Origin: Planctomycetota bacterium
GTDB taxonomy: Bacteria; Planctomycetota; Planctomycetia; Pirellulales; Pirellulaceae
Assembly: GCA_016872775.1 (NCBI GenBank)
Contig: VGZA01000058.1
Location: forward strand, 1-39,111
Direction: 5' to 3'
DNA: 39,111 nt
Shown here in pieces: positions 18,369 through 25,684 of this stretch (the first letter of the stretch is position 1; the number at the start of each line of letters is the position of its first letter). The notes under the pieces were generated by a model. It made no database searches. It saw nothing but the letters and a program-made list of their open reading frames with translations, and was not told where the DNA came from. Made by a program: the position numbers and the translations under genes.

Positions 18369-18380
18369 ACAGGCTACGAT
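18352..18380 (+). promoter_or_regulatory. sigma-70-type promoter for map
   Basis: -35 TTGACC (18352-18357, 5/6), a 17-base spacer, -10 TACGAT (18375-18380, 4/6). Transcription would start near 18387, leaving a leader of about 130 bases. The leuS -35 box lies inside this spacer, so both promoters could not be occupied by polymerase at once. Confidence 0.5.
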
Positions 18381-18517
18381 CGAACAACCAGGAAGTCGTT
18401 CACGGACCTTCGCGATTTGGCGTTCGACGGCCGGGATTGACGCCGAACGGAGTCGGACGGCCCGCCGGCTTCGCCGCTCGTCTGAACCCGTTGTCACCTG
18501 TAACGCGCGAATTCCCT

Positions 18518-19318
18518 ATGCTCCACGGTGCTCGCCGACTTCGCCTCAACGCCGCCGAACGTGATGCAATGCGCGCGGCAGGTCGATTCAACGCTCAACT
18601 GATGGACTACATTCGCGACTTTGTTCGCCCCGGTATTACCACGGAGGAGATTGATCGGTTGGTCCATGAATACACGCTTGGTTACGGTCACGTTCCCGCT
18701 CCGCTGAACTACCAGGGTTTTCCTAAGAGCTGCTGTACCAGCATCAACGAAGTGATCTGCCACGGAATTCCCGGACCTTACCTGCTGAAGGAGGGTGACA
18801 TTGTCAACGTCGACGTGACGACGATTGTGGGCGGCTGGCACGGCGACCAGTCAGAGACGTTTCTCGTCGGTGCCGTTTCGGAGGAAGCTCGCAATGTCAC
18901 GCAATGCGCACTGAACGCGCTCTACCTCGGCATCGAGGCGATCCGGCCAGGCGGGCGAATCTCCGATATTGGTGACGCGATCGTCAAGGAGGCGAGCCGT
19001 TGGGGATTCAGCGTCGTCCACGAATATATCGGGCACGGATTGGGACGCCGGTTTCACCAGGAACCGAACATCCCGCATTTCCCGACACCTCGATCGCGCA
19101 GCGAGAGAATTGAACCCGGAACATGCTTTACGATTGAACCGATGATCAATGCGGGATCGCGGTATACGGTAATGGATCCAACGGACGGCTGGACCGTGCG
19201 AACCCGGGACGGACAATGTTCGGCTCAATTCGAGCACACGATCCTGATGACAGAAACGGGCCCGGAAATGCTCACAAAGACCCGGCGCGGGCCGCAAAAA
19301 GGGCACAGTTTTTCTTGA
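18518..19318 (+). CDS. map: methionine aminopeptidase, type I
   Basis: A 266-residue MetAP that removes the initiator Met from nascent proteins. All metal ligands and catalytic residues can be found: His in EVICHGIP, the two Asp residues eleven apart in NVDVTTIVGGWHGDQ, His in YIGHGLGRRFHQEP, Glu in CFTIEPMINAG, and Glu in SAQFEHTILM. ATG 18518 aligns with the usual N-terminus (a short lead before AAERDAMRAAGRFNAQ). It has no clear Shine-Dalgarno, and the frame stays open another 52 codons upstream, so the exact start is the weak point. The protein lacks the N-terminal zinc extension seen in some MetAPs. The stop codon lies inside a 21-bp tandem duplication. Confidence 0.92.
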   Translation: MLHGARRLRLNAAERDAMRAAGRFNAQLMDYIRDFVRPGITTEEIDRLVHEYTLGYGHVPAPLNYQGFPKSCCTSINEVICHGIPGPYLLKEGDIVNVDVTTIVGGWHGDQSETFLVGAVSEEARNVTQCALNALYLGIEAIRPGGRISDIGDAIVKEASRWGFSVVHEYIGHGLGRRFHQEPNIPHFPTPRSRSERIEPGTCFTIEPMINAGSRYTVMDPTDGWTVRTRDGQCSAQFEHTILMTETGPEMLTKTRRGPQKGHSFS

Positions 19319-19350
19319 AGTGCCACTGGGTTTTCTTGAAGTGCCACTGG
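19310..19350 (+). repeat. tandem duplication, 21-bp period, spanning the map stop
   Basis: Two copies of TTTTCTTGAAGTGCCACTGG (20 identical bases) start at 19310 and 19331. The first contains the TGA of map (19316-19318). The rest of the 270-base convergent gap 19319-19588 holds no gene I can support. It also has a 10-bp tandem pair (TCGCCCTCCG) near 19550-19570, close to the nrdR end, and a possible CGCTCG/CGAGCG hairpin near 19370 without a U-tract. Confidence 0.75.
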
Positions 19351-19588
19351 AAGGCGCTCGATAGCCGGGCGCTCGACGGTCGAACGAGCGATGGGCGGGG
19401 CGGTCGAGGTCACCGGTGGCCGGCGTCCATCACGCGATAGGGGATCGTCGAACTTATGGCACGCATACCGGGCCCTTGCGCGTTCGTGGGCCGCCATCAT
19501 CGTTGTCCGGGCGGCAGCGTTCGCCATTCGGGCCTTCAATCCCTCGCCCTCCGTCGCCCTCCGCCAAGCGGTACTCGTACTCGCCCCG

Positions 19589-20065
19589 TCACTCGCGTTC
19601 CTTGGCTCGGTTCTGATCGCGGAGGATCGGGCGGAGTTCGTCGACGAAATCGCGCACGTCCTTGAATTGACGGTAGACGCTGGCGAAGCGGACAAAGGCG
19701 ACCTGATCGAGTTTGGCGAGGTGCGACATCACCAGTTCGCCGAGCTGCTGGCTATCGATTTCATCCTCGATCGTCGCGTAGACGATACTTTCCACCGCCG
19801 AGACCGTGGCCTCGATCTGTTCGTCGCTGATCGGCCGTTTCCAGCAGGCGCGCTCCAAACCCGCGCGGATCTTGTCGCGTGAGAACGGCTCGCGCACGCC
19901 GTTCTTTTTCACGACCTTGATGGCCATCTGCTCCAAGCGCTCGTAAGTCGTATAGCGACGTTCGCAGTGCAGGCACTCGCGGCGCCGGCGAATCGAGAAA
20001 CCATCGTCGCAGGAACGCGAATCGATGACCCTGTCGTTATCGACGCGACAGAACGGACAACGCAT
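19589..20065 (-). CDS. nrdR: transcriptional repressor NrdR
   Basis: A 158-residue NrdR, the zinc-ribbon/ATP-cone repressor of ribonucleotide reductase genes that senses dATP/ATP. The zinc ribbon has Cys 3, 6, 31 and 34 (MRCPFC and RECLHC), followed by RRYTTYERLE. The ATP-cone starts at VVKKNGVREPFSRDKIRAGLERAC. Length and layout are typical. It starts 27 bases after the rpoN stop on the same strand, with AGGGA near the start, so it probably belongs to an rpoN-nrdR transcript. No ribonucleotide reductase gene lies in the window, so its targets are elsewhere. The C-terminus ends in a charged RDQNRAKERE tail. Confidence 0.95.
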   Translation of the reverse strand: MRCPFCRVDNDRVIDSRSCDDGFSIRRRRECLHCERRYTTYERLEQMAIKVVKKNGVREPFSRDKIRAGLERACWKRPISDEQIEATVSAVESIVYATIEDEIDSQQLGELVMSHLAKLDQVAFVRFASVYRQFKDVRDFVDELRPILRDQNRAKERE

Positions 20066-20092
20066 GCGTCCCTGCTCCTGGGGTCTGTTCGG

Positions 20093-21577
20093 CTATTTCT
20101 TCGACCAGTCCCGCCGCTGCCGCGAACTGGGAATGTTCATCTTCTGACGGTACTTCGTGATGGTGCGGCGTGCCACGTTCAGGCCTTGCGCCTTGAGCGC
20201 GTCGACCAGGGCATCGTCGCTGTACGGGTCCTGCTTCGATTCCCCGTCGATCAGCCCCTGCAGCTTGATACGGATGATGTCCCAGGCGACGTCGTCCCCC
20301 TCGTCGCTGTGCGTGCCTCCGACAAAGAACCGTTTCAACGCCAGAATGCCTCGCGGGGTCTGGAGCCACTTGTCGTCCACCGCGCGACTGACGGTGGTGA
20401 CGTGCACGCCGACCTTTTCGGCGATCTGCTGCATTTTCAACGGCTGGATATGCTCCGGACCGTCCTCCAGAAACCGCGTTTGATGGTCGACGATCGCCTG
20501 AGCCACCTTGGTCAAGGTATTGCGTCGCTGCTCGATCGACTCGATCAGCCACTGCGCCGCGTTGATCTTCCGCTTGATATATTCTTTTTCCTCGACGGTC
20601 GCGTCGGCGCTGGCCAGACGGTTACGGTAATACTCGCTGATACGCAGTGTCGGCGTGCGGTAGTCGTCCAGAATCACGCGGTACTGGCCCTGCTCGTTCC
20701 TTTCCACGCGCACGTCGGGAGTCACCACGGGCACGAAACTGTCGGCGAACACGGCGCCCGGCTTAGGATTCAGCTTCTTCAGGGCCGCCCAGACCGTTTT
20801 GATTTCCTGCAGCGACATGCGCGTCGCCTTCTGGATCAGCGGCATGCGGTTATCGCGGAGGTCCTCGAGGTGATTGGAAATGAGCTGCTTGAGTTCCTCG
20901 TAATACTCCATGTCGGGCGAGAGCTGCAGCAACAGGCACTCGCGCAGGTCGCGGGCCGCGATGCCTCGAGGGTCAAGTTCCTGCACGATGCGCAGCGCTC
21001 GTTCGGCCAGCTGCAGCAGTTGCGCGTCGGCATCGGGAGGCAGCAGGTCGCGCAAGCTGCTGCGAAAATAGCCACCGTCGCGGGCGTCCAGCGTCGAGAT
21101 GATCCGCTCGGCCATTCGAGCCAGCGCCGGATCGAGTTCCAATTCGCCCAGCTGATGCAGCAGGTAATCGTTCAGCGATTCCGGGCGCGTGGCGACATTC
21201 GCCATCGAGTCGTGGCGGCGCTCATCTTCCTCTTCCAGCCGATTCGCCGATCGTCGCGGCCCTTCGTCAAAGAAGTCGGGGACTTCCCGATTCAAATTCT
21301 CGAGCCGTTCGAAATCCTCCGCCTGGTCCTTGGTGGTATCAACGACCAGTTCCCGCTCCGACTCGGCCGGCGCGTCCGGGTTCTCGCGTTCCTCTTCGGC
21401 ACTCGGCGCCGGCTCGACATCCTGCACTTCCAGAATCGGATTGTCGGCCATCTCCTGTTCGATGCGTTCCTGCAGCGCCATCATCGGAAGCTGGAGTATC
21501 TCCATCGACTGGATCATGCGGGGAGCCAGTTTCTGGACTTGAACCTGCCGTGCTTCCAAACCAAAGGAAAGTCGCAT
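20093..21577 (-). CDS. rpoN: RNA polymerase sigma-54 factor
   Basis: A 494-residue sigma-54. Region I is the Gln/Leu-rich N-terminus (VQVQKLAPRMIQSMEILQLPMMAL). An acidic, variable region II follows (about 55-120). The core-binding and DNA-binding region III contains QIAEKVGVHVTTVSRAVDDKW and ends with the RpoN box ARRTITKYRQ at 469-478. Sigma-54 directs polymerase to -24/-12 promoters and needs an AAA+ activator; no activator is encoded in this window. The start ATG 21577 matches the family N-terminus. The 162-base gap upstream (21578-21739) contains a GGCTGC/GCAGCC hairpin (21616-21633) in the leader, and no convincing sigma-70 promoter. nrdR follows. Confidence 0.96.
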   Translation of the reverse strand: MRLSFGLEARQVQVQKLAPRMIQSMEILQLPMMALQERIEQEMADNPILEVQDVEPAPSAEEERENPDAPAESERELVVDTTKDQAEDFERLENLNREVPDFFDEGPRRSANRLEEEDERRHDSMANVATRPESLNDYLLHQLGELELDPALARMAERIISTLDARDGGYFRSSLRDLLPPDADAQLLQLAERALRIVQELDPRGIAARDLRECLLLQLSPDMEYYEELKQLISNHLEDLRDNRMPLIQKATRMSLQEIKTVWAALKKLNPKPGAVFADSFVPVVTPDVRVERNEQGQYRVILDDYRTPTLRISEYYRNRLASADATVEEKEYIKRKINAAQWLIESIEQRRNTLTKVAQAIVDHQTRFLEDGPEHIQPLKMQQIAEKVGVHVTTVSRAVDDKWLQTPRGILALKRFFVGGTHSDEGDDVAWDIIRIKLQGLIDGESKQDPYSDDALVDALKAQGLNVARRTITKYRQKMNIPSSRQRRDWSKK

Positions 21578-21739
21578 GCCGTTTCTCGCGATGAACGGGC
21601 CAGCGATCGGCTCGCGGCTGCCGATCAGCAGCCCGCCTCACCTCGCCTGTTCAACTCTATCATCTAATTCTCTCTTAACATCGCGTTCCCTGCCGAGTTC
21701 CCGAAGCCTCGCGCTCGAAAGCGTCGCCAACACTGCTTT

Positions 21740-22342
21740 TCAAGCATATTTCTGCCGGCTCACCAGAGCGTCGGCCAGGATTTCTTTGTTCGTATGTTCC
21801 AGAATACTGCCCGTGGTAATGCCGCGCGCCAGCCGCGTAATCGTCACAGGATATTCGGCCAGCAGATTCGAAATAAACAGTGCCGTCCCGTCGCCTTCCA
21901 CGGTCGGGTTGGTTGCCATAATGATCTCGCGGATCGCGCCCTGTGCCACGCGATCGACGAGTTGTCCGATCGTCAATTGCTCGGGGCCGACACCATCCAG
22001 CGGCGCAATCCGCCCCAGCAGCACGTGATACCTTCCTCGAAAGACGCCCGCCTGCTCCAGTGCCATCAGGTCGCGTGGCTGCTCAACGATACAAAGCTGC
22101 GTCGGATCACGTTGCGGATCGAGGCAGATCCCGCATTGTTCCGATTCCGCCAGATTGAAGCAGGTCTGGCAGTAGTGCACGTTTTCCCGAACGTTGCGGA
22201 TCGCATCGGCCAGGGCCAAGGCTTCCGACTTATGGATCCGCAGCAGATGGTACGCCAGCCGCTCCGCTGACTTCCTTCCGATCCCCGGCAATTTGGCGAA
22301 TTCGTCGATCATGCGAACCACGGAATCCGCAAGTTGGGTCAC
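21740..22342 (-). CDS. recR: recombination protein RecR
   Basis: A 200-residue RecR, the ring-forming partner of RecO/RecF in loading RecA at gaps. It has the N-terminal helix-hairpin-helix (FAKLPGIGRKSAERLAYHLL), the four-cysteine zinc finger (CQTCFNLAESEQCGIC), the Toprim domain (LCIVEQPRDLMALEQAG) and the Walker-B-like C-terminal part (EIIMATNPTVEGDGTALFI). The start is a GTG that overlaps the ybaB stop as GTGA, so the two are translationally coupled. The order dnaX-ybaB-recR is conserved across many bacteria, which supports all three calls. Confidence 0.97.
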   Translation of the reverse strand: MTQLADSVVRMIDEFAKLPGIGRKSAERLAYHLLRIHKSEALALADAIRNVRENVHYCQTCFNLAESEQCGICLDPQRDPTQLCIVEQPRDLMALEQAGVFRGRYHVLLGRIAPLDGVGPEQLTIGQLVDRVAQGAIREIIMATNPTVEGDGTALFISNLLAEYPVTITRLARGITTGSILEHTNKEILADALVSRQKYA

Positions 22343-22695
22343 TTTGATCCTCCCAACATTGAATCCATCAGCTTGCTGATGCCGGGAACATCCAGACTGC
22401 CGGTAATCTCCTGCATCGCCTGCATCTGCGCCTGCCGTCCTTTTTCCAAGGCCTGGTTGATCGCCGCCGGCAGCAGATCTTGGATCATTTCCTGTTCCTT
22501 GCGTTCGATCAGCCGCGGATCGATGCGCACCTGCAATACCTCGCCGATCCCATTGACTTGAACTTCGACCAGCGTCCCGCCGCTGGTGCCGGCGAATCGT
22601 TCGCCGCGCAGTCGGTCCATCGTCTCCTTGTAGCGGCCACCAAATGTATCGAGTTGCCGGATCAGGTTAGGCAGATTGAGAAGGTCTTTGAGCAT
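22339..22695 (-). CDS. YbaB/EbfC family nucleoid-associated protein
   Basis: A 118-residue YbaB/EbfC protein, a small dimeric DNA-binding protein of the nucleoid. Recognisable parts are the N-terminal helix with MDRLRGERFAGTSGGTLVEVQVNGIGEVLQVRIDP and the C-terminal helix with QEMIQDLLPAAINQALEKGRQ. The usual length is about 105-115. It sits between dnaX (72 bases upstream) and recR, with which it overlaps by four bases. In E. coli the same trio is co-transcribed. Confidence 0.93.
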   Translation of the reverse strand: MLKDLLNLPNLIRQLDTFGGRYKETMDRLRGERFAGTSGGTLVEVQVNGIGEVLQVRIDPRLIERKEQEMIQDLLPAAINQALEKGRQAQMQAMQEITGSLDVPGISKLMDSMLGGSK

Positions 22696-22767
22696 TTGCG
22701 TCGTCCATTACGGCGTGGCGATTCGGCACACAGCCCAGGTCCGAGTTCCGCCACGACGGCATGTCGC

Positions 22768-24540
22768 TCAAGGGGCTGGTCGCCGATTCTCGCTTACTTC
22801 AAGCACTTCCGCGTCAAACAGCAACCGGGCCTGTTCCACAAGCGGATGATTTTCCGACTCGCGCATGCGCTGGCGTCGATTCACCGGAATTCGACGCTCC
22901 ACTGGGACCTCCTGGGCAGGCGCAACTTCAAAGCTCAACTGGATTTTCCGCCCAGCCAGCGTCGAAAGCGCCTGCTCCAATCGACCCTTGCGGTCCGCCC
23001 GTTCGCATTGCTGTTTTTGCAGATTATACTCGTTCGAAAAGCGAACGACCAGTCGATCTGGCGCGCCGATTGCAACATCGCTGTAGAATCGGGCCAGGTC
23101 GGCGGTGATGTCGTCAATCGAAGCGACAGCTTTTTCCCAAAGTTCGCGCGCCGACTCCCCGGTGATGGCAACGCCCCGACCGGCAGGTCCGCCCTCCAAT
23201 CCAGTTACCGATGGAAGGACGGCAACGGGCTCCAAGGTCGCGGCAGCAGCCTGCGGAGACGGAGCCGGAGGCGTCGCATCAGGAGGAGGTTGGTTGGTCA
23301 GCTCATTTTTTTTTTGAATCGGCTCGCTTGCACTCGGCGCAACAAGGCCTGCCATCGCGGGTGCCGCGATCGGTCCATCCTTGCCCAGTTTGCAAATCAA
23401 CTCGCCGAGGTCTTCCAGCTGTTCCAGGTGGCAGATGCGGATCACCGCGATTTCCAGCAGCGTCCGCAGATGAACGCTCTGCCGCATCTTGACCACAGCC
23501 TGATCGAGGATTTGCAGCATCGCCAGTAACGTGGCGGCCCCGAATTTTCCGCCTTGTTCGGCCAGCATCGGATAATCGGAAGCGGTCGTGTGCAACATCA
23601 TGTCGGCCGGGCAACCGACCGTCGCCGCAAGCATATCACGGAACACGCCCAGCAGTTGTTCCGCGAGTTGCCCTGCGTCGACTCCCTCCTGCAAGGCCAC
23701 ATCCACGGCGCGCATCGCCCCGGCGGCGTCACGGGACAACAACTGCGCGACGAGCCCGGACAGACTGCCGCCGCGGGCGGTGCCCAGCATCTGGTGGACG
23801 GCGTCGACCGTAATCCGGTTTCCGGCGAATGCCAGCAGTTGCTCCAGAAGCGACTGGCTATCCCGCATCGATCCGGCGGCGCGGCGGGCGATGAGCTGCA
23901 GTGCCTCCGGTTCGGCCGTGGTCTGTTCGGCTTCCACGATCTGTTGCAGCCGCGCGAGGATCGAACGGGTTTCGACGGGCGGAAAATCGAACCGCTGGCA
24001 GCGCGACAGAACGGTGATCGGGATTTTCTCCACATCGGTCGTGCAGAAAATGAACTTCACATGCTCGGGGGGCTCTTCCAACGTCTTGAGCAGCGCGTTG
24101 AACGCCTGCGTCGTGAGCATATGGACTTCGTCGATTATGTAAATCTTGAACCGCGCGCGACTGGGCCGCACGTTGACGTTCGATCGTAGCTGCCGAATCT
24201 CGTCGATTCCGCGGTTGCTGGCGCCGTCGATTTCCAGGACGTCGATATCCTCCCCCGACGCAACCCCCTCGCAAATGTCGCATCGGTTGCAGGGATTGGG
24301 AGTGGGACCATGCTCGCAGTTCAACGATTTGGCGAGAATCCTGGCGGTCGATGTCTTGCCGACCCCGCGCGCGCCGGTGAACAGGTAGGCGTGCCCCACG
24401 CGATTGGTGTTAATCGCATTGGACAGCGCGTGGGCGACCTGATTTTGTCCGACAAGTTCCGAGAATCGCTGCGGCCGATAACGCCGAGCGACGACAATAT
24501 ACTCCCGGCCCGATTTGTCGGCGGGTTGACCGATGGTCAT
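22768..24540 (-). CDS. dnaX: DNA polymerase III subunits tau (and predicted gamma)
   Basis: A 590-residue clamp-loader ATPase. Motifs in order are ARRYRPQRFSELVGQ, Walker A GARGVGKTS at 56-64, the zinc module with Cys 75, 84, 87 and 90, ASNRGIDEIRQL, Walker B YIIDEVHML, LLKTLEEPPEHVKFIF, and the arginine-finger segment LSRCQRFDF. Domain III follows, then a Pro/Ala-rich linker from about 395, then a C-terminal domain shorter than the E. coli tau tail. ATG 24540 is preferred because the longer open frame (to 24759) would run through the SRP RNA gene and its terminator. A run of ten A residues at codons 409-412 predicts a 412-413-residue short form. ybaB and recR follow. Confidence 0.95.
   Translation of the reverse strand: MTIGQPADKSGREYIVVARRYRPQRFSELVGQNQVAHALSNAINTNRVGHAYLFTGARGVGKTSTARILAKSLNCEHGPTPNPCNRCDICEGVASGEDIDVLEIDGASNRGIDEIRQLRSNVNVRPSRARFKIYIIDEVHMLTTQAFNALLKTLEEPPEHVKFIFCTTDVEKIPITVLSRCQRFDFPPVETRSILARLQQIVEAEQTTAEPEALQLIARRAAGSMRDSQSLLEQLLAFAGNRITVDAVHQMLGTARGGSLSGLVAQLLSRDAAGAMRAVDVALQEGVDAGQLAEQLLGVFRDMLAATVGCPADMMLHTTASDYPMLAEQGGKFGAATLLAMLQILDQAVVKMRQSVHLRTLLEIAVIRICHLEQLEDLGELICKLGKDGPIAAPAMAGLVAPSASEPIQKKNELTNQPPPDATPPAPSPQAAAATLEPVAVLPSVTGLEGGPAGRGVAITGESARELWEKAVASIDDITADLARFYSDVAIGAPDRLVVRFSNEYNLQKQQCERADRKGRLEQALSTLAGRKIQLSFEVAPAQEVPVERRIPVNRRQRMRESENHPLVEQARLLFDAEVLEVSENRRPAP
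23303..23315 (-). promoter_or_regulatory. predicted slippage/frameshift site in dnaX (A10 then TGA)
   Basis: The dnaX frame reads CAA AAA AAA AAT GAG, i.e. ten A residues (23315-23306). Gaining one base (or a -1 ribosomal shift) gives CAA AAA AAA AAA TGA, an immediate stop at 23305-23303 after residue 412. Losing one base gives CAA AAA AAA ATG AGC TGA, a stop after residue 413. The site lies at the start of the linker after domain III, where E. coli (ribosomal) and Thermus thermophilus (transcriptional slippage on an A-run) both truncate DnaX to make gamma. Confidence 0.7.
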
Positions 24541-24576
24541 GAACAGGCCTTTCCGTTTCGCCGGGGAGCGGCCGCC

Positions 24577-24602
24577 AAAAAACAGTGCCGCTCGCCGCGG
24601 CA
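24577..24602 (-). terminator. intrinsic terminator between ffs and dnaX
   Basis: On the minus strand, TGCCGC, loop GGCGA, GCGGCA form a six-pair GC stem, followed after CTG by six T residues (24582-24577). It lies about 70 bases past the SRP RNA and 37 bases before the dnaX start. It would end the small RNA transcript, with read-through or a separate promoter feeding dnaX. Confidence 0.6.
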
Positions 24603-24670
24603 GGACTGGTCCGAAAACGGGATCGGCACCCGACGGTCCCGGGATCGCCGCAGGCCGGAAACGGCTGGGC

Positions 24671-24764
24671 GAAGAGTGACCCTCGCACAAGAGTACCCCG
24701 CTTAGGGCTGCACCCGTTAAGGCCTGACCCGGTTCACGGCTCCCCCTCGCAAGGGTCACTCTTC
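24671..24764 (-). ncRNA. ffs: signal recognition particle RNA (4.5S-like, small bacterial type)
   Basis: About 94 nt. The ends form a 12-bp stem (GAAGAGTGACCC at the 5' end on the minus strand with its complement at the 3' end). The apical part reads GGTCAGG, CCT, TAAC, GGG, TGCAGCC, the same length as the E. coli domain GGTCAGG, TCC, GGAA, GGA, AGCAGCC, and is followed by CTAAGCGGGG as in many bacterial SRP RNAs. The tetraloop (24719-24716) is UAAC instead of GGAA and fits the URRC alternative. The RNA binds Ffh to target membrane proteins. Location just ahead of dnaX matches other bacteria. The mature 5' and 3' ends are estimates. Confidence 0.88.
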
Positions 24765-24828
24765 GACAAGCGTTCGCCTGTGGAAGCCCCCTCGAATCGC
24801 CCCACGCACCAACCGAAGGCTGCCTGTA

Positions 24829-24857
24829 GTTGTATTCCCCTGAAGTGAGCGCGTCAA
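24829..24857 (-). promoter_or_regulatory. sigma-70-type promoter for the SRP RNA
   Basis: Minus strand: -35 TTGACG (24857-24852, 5/6), a 17-base spacer, -10 TACAAC (24834-24829, 4/6). Predicted start near 24822, about 58 bases before the mature RNA, so 5' processing would be needed. It lies in the 130-base stretch between the DtxR-type gene and ffs. Confidence 0.5.
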
Positions 24858-24894
24858 AGGGGGCGACGCCAGTTCAACGTTGCCAGGCGGCCAG

Positions 24895-25602
24895 TCAGGG
24901 CGGAGGGACGACGAGCAGTTTTCGAGCCGAGTCGCGCGTGATATTCTGTTCGCCGTTGTCGACCGTAATGACCAGCAGTCCCGCTTCGGATCGGTGCGAT
25001 TTCAAGAGACCCTCGGCGCCCAGCCGCAACCCGGTCTCGGCCAGATAACGGAGAAAATCCGACGACTGATCGAGTACCCTCTGCAACTGGAAGCGCTGGC
25101 CGACAGGCCATTCGTCCAGGGGCGTACCTGCGGCGACTTTCATCGTACCGTCGGCGCGAGGAATCGGGTCGCCGTGCGGATCGGTACTGGGGAAACCGAG
25201 TGCCTGATCAATTCGATCGACCAGCCTGTCGCTGACCGCATGTTCCATATTCTCCGCTTCGGCGTGCACTTCGTCCCACGACAACTGCAGCGTTTGCACG
25301 AGAAACAGCTCGATCAGCCGATGGCGACGGACGACCCGCAATGCCAGGGCTTTTCCCGCCTTGGTTAGCCGCACGCCTTCGTACGGGGTGTACTGCGCCA
25401 GCCCGGACTCACTGAGCGTCCTCAACATGCTTGTGACCGTCCCAGGAGCAACCTCCAGCGCCGCGGCCAGTTGGCCCGTGAGCGCAGGTGCGTCGGCCGC
25501 ACCGGAGATCTGGTAGATCGTCTTCAGATAGTTCTCGATGGTCAGGCTGGCCAAGTTGGTACTTCCGGCAAAACAGACGCTCGGTGCAGGACTCGAAGGC
25601 AC
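24895..25602 (-). CDS. DtxR/MntR family metal-dependent transcriptional regulator
   Basis: A 235-residue regulator: winged helix (ALTGQLAAALEVAPGTVTSMLRTLSESGLAQYTPYEGVRLT), dimerisation and metal-binding domain (RRHRLIELFLV then VHAEAENMEHAVSDRL), and a C-terminal SH3/FeoA-like domain (ITRDSARKLLVV at the end). The position matching DtxR Cys102 is Glu (AEAENMEH), as in MntR, while the N-terminal ligand position (Met10 in DtxR, Asp8 in MntR) is Asn in TIENYLKTIY. The Glu favours manganese over iron, which is inference. The start is a GTG at 25602 with GGAGGA upstream; a shorter form beginning near NLASLTIENY is possible. It is divergent from mch with 82 bases between. Confidence 0.88.
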   Translation of the reverse strand: MPSSPAPSVCFAGSTNLASLTIENYLKTIYQISGAADAPALTGQLAAALEVAPGTVTSMLRTLSESGLAQYTPYEGVRLTKAGKALALRVVRRHRLIELFLVQTLQLSWDEVHAEAENMEHAVSDRLVDRIDQALGFPSTDPHGDPIPRADGTMKVAAGTPLDEWPVGQRFQLQRVLDQSSDFLRYLAETGLRLGAEGLLKSHRSEAGLLVITVDNGEQNITRDSARKLLVVPPP

Positions 25603-25669
25603 TTCACACCTTCCTCCATTGCGTCAGGTTACTCGAAATCCCCAGTGCATTGCAGCCCCGAACAAAATT

Positions 25670-25682
25670 CACCATGATGGTG
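25670..25682. promoter_or_regulatory. CACCAT-G-ATGGTG inverted repeat just before mch
   Basis: A perfect 6+1+6 palindrome ends two bases before the mch ATG, covering the place where its ribosome binding site should be (GGTGG). It could be an operator or an RNA hairpin. It is short enough to be chance. Confidence 0.3.
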
Positions 25683-25684
25683 GC

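Noticed and set aside
19967-21667. 566-codon plus-strand open frame
   Set aside because: Antisense to rpoN, whose motifs are complete; long shadow frames are expected at this GC content.
21711-21722. CGCT-TTCG-AGCG hairpin after recR as a terminator
   Set aside because: Only four base pairs in the stem and no U-tract follows.
24541-24759. N-terminal extension of DnaX by 73 residues
   Set aside because: The extension would translate the SRP RNA and the terminator; the family N-terminus begins at 24540.
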